Shown: positions 1 through 6,031 of the stretch, in pieces
How positions within the stretch are numbered: the first letter of the stretch is position 1
Layout of the letters: every line of letters starts with the position of its first letter
NCBI RefSeq assembly: GCF_000299895.1
Contig: NZ_AMRG01000004.1
Coordinates: 124,001-188,000, forward strand
DNA: 64,000 bases
Source of the DNA: Idiomarina xiamenensis 10-D-4
GTDB lineage: Bacteria > Pseudomonadota > Gammaproteobacteria > Enterobacterales > Alteromonadaceae
Reading direction: 5' to 3'
Notes under the pieces: model-generated
Database searches by the model: none
What the model was told of the DNA's origin: nothing
The model's input: the letters and a program-made list of their open reading frames with translations, nothing else
Program-made: the position numbers and the translations under genes

Positions 1-12
1 AGCGGCAACTGG

Positions 13-288
13 TTAGACTTTAACGCGTGATAAAATCAGTTGTACCATGCTATTTAACTCGGCATCTGGGCATTGTTGGTGACCCATAAACCAAGCGAAT
101 AAATCGGGGTCATCGCAGGTTAACAAACGTCGAAATATATCCTGCTGTTTTAGATCGAGTTCGTCGTAAGCTTCTTCCACAAATGGCAAAAACAACACAT
201 CAAGCTCCAACATGCCGCGTCGGCAAGCCCAACGCAAGCGGCCCTTGTTACCTTTTAAAGAATCGGCTGACTGCTTTAATTCGAACAT
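13..288 (-). CDS. sdhE: FAD assembly factor SdhE (YgfY/CptB)
   Basis: Small soluble protein that promotes covalent flavinylation of the succinate dehydrogenase flavoprotein SdhA (known for the E. coli family). The 91-residue product has the family hallmark RRGMLELD at residues 24-31, where the RGxxE motif is essential in E. coli SdhE, followed by the conserved CDDPDLFAWFMGH segment. Length matches the family (about 88-95 aa). It is divergent from ygfZ on the other strand, an arrangement shared with enteric bacteria, where sdhE neighbours ygfZ. Identity is clear; only the start (ATG at 288) is chosen by length. Confidence 0.95.
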   Translation of the reverse strand: MFELKQSADSLKGNKGRLRWACRRGMLELDVLFLPFVEEAYDELDLKQQDIFRRLLTCDDPDLFAWFMGHQQCPDAELNSMVQLILSRVKV

Positions 289-376
289 CTTTCATCCCCA
301 AGTTTAACAAACGACACTTGTAATCCGTGATTTAGCCCCAATACTGATGGGTAACATCCTAAACCGAGGTACTGTC

Positions 377-1315
377 GTGGTTGAGCTAACTCAAGAGTTT
401 ACCAAAGCGTCGCCCGAAATCGTAACGGTTTCGTTAGACGATTACGGCGTTATCAGCGTTTCTGGTGATGACGCGAAAATGTTTTTGCAAGGCCAATTAA
501 CCTGCGATGTTGAGCAACTAAGCGAACAAGGCTGGGTTTATGGTGCGCATTGCGATAACAAAGGTAAAACCCTGAGTGCTTTTTGGCTGACACGGTGGCA
601 ACAGCAATGGTTGCTTATTCAGCCGCGTAGTAGTTTAGCAGAATCCTTGGCGCAGCTGAAAAAGTTCGGCGTTTTCAGTCGAGTTGAAATCAGCGATGCT
701 ACTGACCGCTGGCATTTCTCAGGGGCGTTTGGTAGCACCGTTTGCCAATTGCTAGCCGATCGCACGGGGCTAGCGATTAGCGATAAACCCGGTGCACAAG
801 CCGCTAACGACCAGCATTTAGTGTTGACTATCGGCGACAGCCCTTGTCAATTATTGCTGTTAAGCGAAGCTGCCTTACCGCACGAGTACCCGGCTATTTA
901 TTGGCACGCATTGGAAAATGAACGCGTTCGTGCCAGACTAGATCCGATAAGCGTTGGCGAGTATGTGCCGCAAATGCTCAATTTGCAGGCGTTGCAGGCC
1001 ATTAGCTTTACCAAAGGATGTTATATCGGCCAGGAGACCGTTGCCCGTATGAAATATTTGGGCAAACAAAAGCGTGCGCTCTTCCGAGCTACCGGGAAAG
1101 CGCATAATGTTAGCAATGGCGATACGCTTGAGCGTGCTGTTGCTGATAATTGGCGTCGAGCCGGCGTGGTAATTAATGCAGTGAACCGCGCCGATGATCA
1201 AGTAGACGTACTATTGGTGCTACCGAGCGATAGCGAAGTCGGCAACAATTTACGCGTGCAAGGTCAGGACGAGAGTCTTCTGGAAATACACCCACTGCCT
1301 TATCAATTGGATTAA
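377..1315 (+). CDS. ygfZ: tRNA-modifying/Fe-S folate-binding protein YgfZ
   Basis: Folate-binding protein of the GcvT-like family, needed for maintenance of some Fe-S enzymes such as the tRNA thiomethylase MiaB in E. coli. The signature KGCYIGQE lies in the C-terminal half, followed by the usual RMKYLGKQKRALF context. An in-frame ATG at 347 has no Shine-Dalgarno. GTG at 377 follows GAGGT by 7 bases and gives a 312-residue protein beginning right before the folded domain, so I prefer it. It is followed 3 bases later by slyD, suggesting co-transcription. The convergent/divergent layout with sdhE is conserved in Gammaproteobacteria. Confidence 0.92.
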   Translation: MVELTQEFTKASPEIVTVSLDDYGVISVSGDDAKMFLQGQLTCDVEQLSEQGWVYGAHCDNKGKTLSAFWLTRWQQQWLLIQPRSSLAESLAQLKKFGVFSRVEISDATDRWHFSGAFGSTVCQLLADRTGLAISDKPGAQAANDQHLVLTIGDSPCQLLLLSEAALPHEYPAIYWHALENERVRARLDPISVGEYVPQMLNLQALQAISFTKGCYIGQETVARMKYLGKQKRALFRATGKAHNVSNGDTLERAVADNWRRAGVVINAVNRADDQVDVLLVLPSDSEVGNNLRVQGQDESLLEIHPLPYQLD

Positions 1316-1318
1316 TTT

Positions 1319-1810
1319 ATGAGCGAAGTTATTGCGCAAGACAAAGTTGTCGCCATCAATTACAGCGTTAAAACTGGTGAAGGACAGCTGCTGGACGAGT
1401 CTAAAGAAGGCGCGCCGTTAAGCTTTATTTTTGGTCGCGGCATGTTAATTCCCGGCTTAGAGAAAGCGTTAGAGGGCAAAACAGTTGGCGATAAGTTCAG
1501 CGCTGAAATCGCGTCACAAGACGCTTACGGCGAGCGCCATGACGGTTTAATTCAAACCGTTCCGCGGCAAATGTTTGGCGATAACGAAGTGGCTCCCGGC
1601 ATGCAATTCCGTGCTAGCACCGACCAAGGTGAGCAGTCAGTTGTTATCGTTGATGTCAGCGACGAAGAAGTCACCGTCGATGGTAACCACCCATTAGCAG
1701 GCGTCGATTTGGCGTTTGACGTGGAAGTTGTTGAAGTACGCGAAGCGTCAGCTTCTGAGCTGGATCATGGTCATGTGCATGGCCCAGACGGCGAACATCA
1801 CGACCATTAA
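1319..1810 (+). CDS. slyD: FKBP-type peptidyl-prolyl isomerase SlyD
   Basis: Prolyl isomerase and metallochaperone of the cytoplasm. The 163-residue sequence has the N-terminal FKBP half with a G-x-LxDES strand and FGRGMLIPGLEKAL, then the inserted IF (insert-in-flap) chaperone domain beginning after AYGER, and it returns to FKBP with the SlyD/FkpB signature NHPLAGVDLAFDVEV. The C-terminus ends with a short His-rich tail (HGHVHGPDGEHHDH), shorter than the metal-binding tail of E. coli SlyD but plausibly nickel-binding. Starts 3 bases after the ygfZ stop. Distinguished from FkpB by the His tail; this sub-assignment is the least certain part. Confidence 0.88.
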   Translation: MSEVIAQDKVVAINYSVKTGEGQLLDESKEGAPLSFIFGRGMLIPGLEKALEGKTVGDKFSAEIASQDAYGERHDGLIQTVPRQMFGDNEVAPGMQFRASTDQGEQSVVIVDVSDEEVTVDGNHPLAGVDLAFDVEVVEVREASASELDHGHVHGPDGEHHDH

Positions 1811-1863
1811 TCAATCCCTTAATGGTGTCTCCGCCAGTTTTAACTTAATCGTATCGCTCGACG

Positions 1864-2436
1864 TTAATCTTGTTGCGATTCTGCCCAAGCTTTAGGGTCG
1901 TAATCAGCCCCCTCAAACAGCACAATATAATCGTCATCCTCGGCCAATCGAATGGCGACGTCAAACTCACCGGATTGTTGCTGCTGTTGCTTATCTGATT
2001 TAAATTCAATATCAACCGATAAACCTGCACTACCCGGCCCCATCTCAGCCAGACGCTGTTGAAAAGCTTGTAAGCGTTCAACCCCTTCATCGGTTAACGC
2101 AAATAGCTGGGTCGACAGCTGCCGATCAGCTTGCCACCAGCGGCTCTCACTATGTTGCCGACTACTTAATTCGGTTATTTTTAAGTCGTAAACGGTGGTT
2201 AGCCCGTCGCTATCTCGCAACTCTAATAATAATGAAGAACGTTCCACATCCACCGCTAAATGGGCATCAGCGGTCAAGCGTACGCGTAAAGCTTCGGCTT
2301 CAATAGCGAGAAAGTCAGCCTTATCAAATCGACTCATACGCCATAAGGTGCTCATCGGTACCGAGGTACAAGCCACTAGGGTGAGTAGCAAGCAAGCGCC
2401 CGTTAACCAACGCCAGCCAGATTTCTTATTATTCAT
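1864..2436 (-). CDS. Uncharacterised lipoprotein
   Basis: The 190-residue product starts with a positively charged N-terminus and a hydrophobic stretch ending in the lipobox LVAC, giving lipidation at Cys23. The mature part is acidic and rich in beta-type segments, with a Gln run (QQQQQ) near residue 155, and no enzyme motif is visible. The residue after the lipidated Cys is Thr, not Asp, so outer-membrane sorting by Lol is expected. The gene lies 6 bases downstream of csaA on the same strand, so the pair is probably one transcript. I do not recognise the family and assign no function. Confidence 0.8.
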   Translation of the reverse strand: MNNKKSGWRWLTGACLLLTLVACTSVPMSTLWRMSRFDKADFLAIEAEALRVRLTADAHLAVDVERSSLLLELRDSDGLTTVYDLKITELSSRQHSESRWWQADRQLSTQLFALTDEGVERLQAFQQRLAEMGPGSAGLSVDIEFKSDKQQQQQSGEFDVAIRLAEDDDYIVLFEGADYDPKAWAESQQD

Positions 2437-2442
2437 ACGCGG

Positions 2443-2793
2443 TTATCCTAATTTTAAACCGTTAACGCAGGGTTTATCTGGTACTGCTAGCACCACCCCC
2501 TGTTCACTGTAAAAGCCGGTGACCAAACACTCTGAACGCATCGGTCCAATTTGTTTTGGCGGAAAATTAACCACCGCTAAGACTTGTTTACCTATTAGCT
2601 CATCAAGTTGGTATAAATCGGTAATTTGAGCGCTGGATTTTCGTACGCCGATGGTTTCGCCGAAATCGACCCAAAGTTTATAGGCGGGCTGACGAGCTTC
2701 GGCAAATGGTTGCGCATCGCAAATGGTGCCAACGCACAACTGTATTTTTTCAAAGTCTTGCCAACTGATTTGTTGCTGATTATCACTGCTCAT
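2443..2793 (-). CDS. csaA: tRNA-binding/chaperone-like protein CsaA
   Basis: Single-domain OB-fold protein of the EMAP/Trbp111 tRNA-binding family. The diagnostic segments VGTI (residues 21-24), KLWVDFGETIG, SSAQIT and VNFPPKQIG are all present in order, matching CsaA of Bacillus, which binds tRNA and was proposed to be a secretion chaperone. The 116-residue length fits. A dimeric tRNA-structure-binding protein is the safest functional statement. It lies upstream of the lipoprotein gene with only 6 bases between them. Confidence 0.9.
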   Translation of the reverse strand: MSSDNQQQISWQDFEKIQLCVGTICDAQPFAEARQPAYKLWVDFGETIGVRKSSAQITDLYQLDELIGKQVLAVVNFPPKQIGPMRSECLVTGFYSEQGVVLAVPDKPCVNGLKLG

Positions 2794-2847
2794 TATAGGT
2801 CGTCCAACGATTGAAAGGCATTTAATCTTTGTCTAAGTCGATAGCGT

Positions 2848-4134
2848 TTACTGCAACAACCACCAAGCGGCATAGGCTACGGCAAAAACGCTAAGATAAA
2901 TTAAACCTATTCGCGCTAACCAGCGCAACCAGGCAGGCATAGTCCATTGCCTGACCAGGCGATAATTTAACCAAGCAAACAACGGCGTGGTGATAAACGA
3001 TAAGGTCATCGCCAACGCTAACATCGGCCCTAACGCCGCCTGCATCAAGATGACAATAGACAACCCCAAAGCAGCCTGCAGCAATAACCAATAGCCGATA
3101 GACAGACGTTGTATACGCCAGCGTAGTAATTCGGTACTGCGTTGCAAGCTTCGAGAATAACCATCCAGCACGGCTAAGGTGGTACCAAACATACATAAAA
3201 ATGCGATGCCCGCGACCAACCAAGACGACCAAGCGCCGATAGTACTGGCGTACATCGACACAAATTGGTCGACAAAAGCGCGACTGGCTAAAGCAACGCT
3301 TTGCCCTTGACCGTATTGAATCAAGGCGCCCATTGCCATAAACACCAGTGCCAAAAACGCGGTCAATATATAGCCTAAATTGAAATCGAACAGCGCTTGG
3401 CGGGCGCTAAAAGCGGTTAACTTACGTTTGGCAGTTAACCATAACGAGCTTATCGCCGCCAGCTCAATCGGCACCGGCATCCATCCCATTAACGCCACCA
3501 GAAACGCTAAACTCCCCAACGCCCATGGTGATAATGAGGTGGCTTCGGCGGTTTCGGCAAGCGGAGCGGTACCCGCATTACCGATAGCAATCACTAAAGC
3601 GGTTAAGGTGATCAGGGTCAGAATCACCATCAGCCATTTTGATAAGTTATCTAATAGCGCATACCGCCCTATCAACAACAGCAGTAAGCAAACCAGTAAT
3701 AAACCACAACATAAGACGGATAATGAAACTTCAAAAGGCAAGAAGTAGCGTAGTAGCGAAGCCGTTAAAATGAGTACACCAGCGGTATTCACTACCGCCG
3801 CTAAACTATTTAAATAGAAAAACAGCAATAAGAACCCACGCCCTTGCTGGGCATAGCCTTGCATTAAATCCTGACCAGTTTGATTGCTATACCAAGTGGC
3901 AAAACGAAAAAAAGGATATTTAAGTGTGTTAACGGCGATCAGAAGCCACCATAATTGCCAACCGAAAAGCGCACCAGCCTGAGTCGACGCGACAATATGC
4001 GAAGCGCCGACCGCTGCTGCCGCAGTGATCATGCCCGGACCTAATCGCCAACGCCGGTTAGATGGTATTGATGAGCCCAGCGGTTGACGCTGAGCGGTTG
4101 CTTGAGTGGTCGCTTCTGAAGGCTCTACATCCAT
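2848..4134 (-). CDS. NRAMP-family transporter with non-canonical metal site
   Basis: Integral membrane protein of 428 residues with about 11 hydrophobic segments and the NRAMP opening LGPGMITAAAAVGAS near residues 31-45. In canonical NRAMP (MntH, DraNramp) TM1 carries DPGN, whose Asp and Asn bind Mn2+/Fe2+. Here the aligned positions read GASH (residues 43-46), followed by the usual STQAGA. In TM6 the canonical M-P-H-N becomes MPVP (residues 219-222), so the Met ligand remains but the following His does not. This fits a divergent NRAMP subgroup (GVSH-type) rather than MntH; the substrate cannot be read from sequence. Cytoplasmic N-terminus of about 30 polar residues. Confidence 0.82.
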   Translation of the reverse strand: MDVEPSEATTQATAQRQPLGSSIPSNRRWRLGPGMITAAAAVGASHIVASTQAGALFGWQLWWLLIAVNTLKYPFFRFATWYSNQTGQDLMQGYAQQGRGFLLLFFYLNSLAAVVNTAGVLILTASLLRYFLPFEVSLSVLCCGLLLVCLLLLLIGRYALLDNLSKWLMVILTLITLTALVIAIGNAGTAPLAETAEATSLSPWALGSLAFLVALMGWMPVPIELAAISSLWLTAKRKLTAFSARQALFDFNLGYILTAFLALVFMAMGALIQYGQGQSVALASRAFVDQFVSMYASTIGAWSSWLVAGIAFLCMFGTTLAVLDGYSRSLQRSTELLRWRIQRLSIGYWLLLQAALGLSIVILMQAALGPMLALAMTLSFITTPLFAWLNYRLVRQWTMPAWLRWLARIGLIYLSVFAVAYAAWWLLQ

Positions 4135-4153
4135 GTTTTAAATACACCCGCTG

Positions 4154-4188
4154 GCGATGACGTCATCATAGTGAAGCATCGTCATCGC
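4154..4188. promoter_or_regulatory. Inverted repeat upstream of NRAMP-like gene
   Basis: Perfect 9-base arms GCGATGACG (4154-4162) and CGTCATCGC (4180-4188) separated by 17 bases. The left arm is also part of the 12-base palindrome GATGACGTCATC (4156-4167). It lies 20-54 bases upstream of the NRAMP-like start and downstream of the MGMT-like stop, so it may be an operator for the transporter or a weak 3' hairpin of the upstream gene. There is no U-tract. Confidence 0.4.
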
Positions 4189-4213
4189 TGCGTCGGGCTG
4201 CAGTTTTACACGC

Positions 4214-4597
4214 CTACGCCAACTCCAGAGCGGTGTAGGCTTGGCCCGAGCGCCAGGGGATCACACGAATAAAAGGATGATCGGCAATGACGTTAGCAAT
4301 ATCAATTGCCGACGCCGATGTACTATTGGCGGCAGCCAGTGTGATGCCGGGTTCAAGTTGTTGCAGCATCCGCCAAACACCTTGCTGCAAGCGCGAACTG
4401 CGCACAACAATGGTGTGTTTGGCACGCTGTACTTGCTGTGCCGACGACCAAGCGCTTACCGACGCTGGTCGATGTTGATTGAGCAGTTGTTGATTTCCAG
4501 CCGAATTCGCAAGCTCATAACACAGTCCGGTTAAGTATTGCTCATTGGCTAGCGCCACCATGCTGCCCTGTGGCGTAGAAAAAGCTAAGTGATGCAT
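4214..4597 (-). CDS. MGMT/Ogt-like protein with Trp in place of the active Cys
   Basis: 127 residues. The N-terminus (HLAFSTPQGSMVALA ... LTGLCYE) resembles the N-terminal strand pair of O6-alkylguanine alkyltransferases (T-P-x-G, LTGL). The C-terminal half has VWRMLQQLEPGIT and then an A-x-AI-x-IAN-x-x-x-DHPF-x-RVIPW segment that aligns with the ARAVG-x-AN-x-NP-x-x-x-x-PCHRV core. The position of the catalytic Cys (PCHRV) is Trp115 (PWRS), the His and following Val are absent, and the protein stops about 12 residues later, so the usual last helix is missing. Alkyltransferase-like proteins (ATL, e.g. YbaZ) also replace this Cys, commonly by Trp. Either a DNA-lesion-binding ATL-like protein or a decaying gene. 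Family call is by eye. Confidence 0.5.
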   Translation of the reverse strand: MHHLAFSTPQGSMVALANEQYLTGLCYELANSAGNQQLLNQHRPASVSAWSSAQQVQRAKHTIVVRSSRLQQGVWRMLQQLEPGITLAAANSTSASAIDIANVIADHPFIRVIPWRSGQAYTALELA

Positions 4598-4963
4598 GGG
4601 ACACTCGATTAGTGAAAAAAATGAAAAGATTCGACGGTTAAAGTCGCTAAACGTTCTAATAAACTATAGTTGATTGCATCCATATAGCAAATGTTTAATG
4701 GCCGAACGCGCATAAAGGACTGATGTTGCTGATCAAAAAAGTGACCGTCATCGACACTACTATCTGGTACAGAAAACGAATTAACGGTTTGGTTCGTAGC
4801 ATTATGCTTGGCGACATTAACGTGCTCATCAATATTGATGGAACTAGACGCCATAACAAGCAGACAAATAACGCGCATACGCGCTATGATGATGTCCACT
4901 GGACATCACCCATAATAGCCAACAATCATTCATAAATTGCTCGTAAAAAAGGAATCCTGCGCC
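4598..4963. other. Intergenic stretch with one doubtful small reading frame
   Basis: Between the MGMT-like gene and the GTG start of the membrane protein gene. A minus-strand frame (4609-4899, 96 codons) has a short hydrophobic start (MRVICLLVMASSSIN from its second Met) that could be a signal peptide, but there is no ribosome-binding site, and its first Met lies inside the palindrome at 4891-4907. I recognise no family, so it is not called a gene. The right end probably holds the promoter of the two-gene unit starting at 4964. Confidence 0.4.
4891..4907. promoter_or_regulatory. 17-bp perfect palindrome, candidate operator
   Basis: GATGTCCA-C-TGGACATC is a perfect dyad with a single central base, 56 bases upstream of the GTG start at 4964. 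A possible -10 (CATAAT, 4911-4916) lies just downstream, so a bound repressor would cover the promoter spacer. Inference from symmetry and position only. Confidence 0.45.
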
Positions 4964-6031
4964 GTGAAGGAAGTTAGCGCAACATCAGAAAATCCAGTTA
5001 ATATTAAACGATTACTACTTTTTACTGGCCTATTCATTGGCTTAAGTAGTCTTGGTTTTTACGTCGTTTATCAGCAGTTTGCTGAACAGCCCTTAAGTTT
5101 TGACTCGCGCTTATTACAGCCCTGGGTGCTGCTGAGCTTATTGGCTTTACTGGTGGTTTATTATTTAAGTGATGCGCTACGCCTGCATTATACCTTGCGG
5201 GCACTCGGCTATAACCTGCCGTTAACCGATATCGCCAAGTTGGTATTTATTAACCTGTTCTTTTCCAATGTCACCCCCATGGCGACCGGCGGAGGTTTCG
5301 CACAGGTTTGGTATTTACAACGTAAAGGCGTAGCGATTGGTACCGCGACCACTGCAACTACTGTACGTACGGTGCTCGCCGTTATCGCTATTTTTACCGC
5401 CACCCCCCTTTTGCTGTTTAATATGAGCGCTCTGCAGGAACTCGACATCGCCAGCAAAATTGGCTTGTATGTAGCGATATTTAGCGCCATTTACTTACTC
5501 TTTTTTGCCATTGTTTTATTACGCACGCACTGGCTCATCAGCCCGTTACATTGGTGCATTGGCGGCATGCGACGGGTCGGCTTACTCGGTATTAAGCGTC
5601 ACCGTCGCTGGCACTTTGCCTGTAAACGCGAAACCCTGCGTTTCGCGCGCGGATTTCGCGACTACTGGCGCGGCGATAAGCGTTTTATCTTCGCCTCAAT
5701 GTTATTTACGCTGATATTCTTAGTGAGTCTTTTCTCATTTCCGGCCATTTTGTTATGGGCGCTAGATTATGCGGTGAACTACGGCGTGGTCTTGGGCTTA
5801 CTGACAGTCACCACGTTTGTCATGTATTTTTCACCGACTCCCGGTGCCTCAGGCTTTGCCGAAGGAGTTTTCGGTCATATTTTCGCCCCAATCACGGGTT
5901 CTGCACACCTATTATTGGTGACGCTATGCTGGCGTTTTATCACCATCTATTTAGGCATGATCATCGGCATTTTCGTGACCCAACAAGAACTCACTGTGGG
6001 TAAGAAACAGTCCTTAGGTGAGCGCTCATGA
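4964..6031 (+). CDS. Flippase-like membrane protein (LPG synthase TM / UPF0104 family)
   Basis: Polytopic inner-membrane protein of 355 residues with about 8 hydrophobic segments, matching the LPG_synthase_TM family (flippase domain of MprF and its stand-alone relatives). Visible family features are the N-F/L-x(n)-TPMATGGGFAQVWYLQRKGV loop, the arginine-rich cytoplasmic loop near the middle, and SPTPGASGFAEG in the C-terminal half, equivalent to the P-G-G-x-G-x-x-E region. No synthase domain is attached. A longer reading frame starts at TTG 4937, but GTG 4964 has AAGGAA 9 bases upstream. The stop overlaps the next start (ATGA), so translation is coupled to the glycosyltransferase fusion; together they suggest making and moving a membrane glycolipid (inference). 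Confidence 0.85.
   Translation: MKEVSATSENPVNIKRLLLFTGLFIGLSSLGFYVVYQQFAEQPLSFDSRLLQPWVLLSLLALLVVYYLSDALRLHYTLRALGYNLPLTDIAKLVFINLFFSNVTPMATGGGFAQVWYLQRKGVAIGTATTATTVRTVLAVIAIFTATPLLLFNMSALQELDIASKIGLYVAIFSAIYLLFFAIVLLRTHWLISPLHWCIGGMRRVGLLGIKRHRRWHFACKRETLRFARGFRDYWRGDKRFIFASMLFTLIFLVSLFSFPAILLWALDYAVNYGVVLGLLTVTTFVMYFSPTPGASGFAEGVFGHIFAPITGSAHLLLVTLCWRFITIYLGMIIGIFVTQQELTVGKKQSLGERS

Noticed and set aside
347-376. ATG at 347 as the ygfZ start
   Set aside because: No ribosome-binding site, and the extra ten residues do not match the family; GTG 377 has GAGGT at good spacing.
3380-3748. Plus-strand reading frame inside the NRAMP-like gene
   Set aside because: No family resemblance, low complexity in Lys/Asn/Thr, lies wholly over a convincing gene.
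4241-4534. Plus-strand reading frame opposite the MGMT-like gene
   Set aside because: No domain or ribosome-binding site; the opposite strand shows the MGMT pattern.
4609-4899. 96-codon minus-strand frame before the flippase-like gene
   Set aside because: No ribosome-binding site, first Met falls in a palindrome, and no family recognised; noted only as a possibility.
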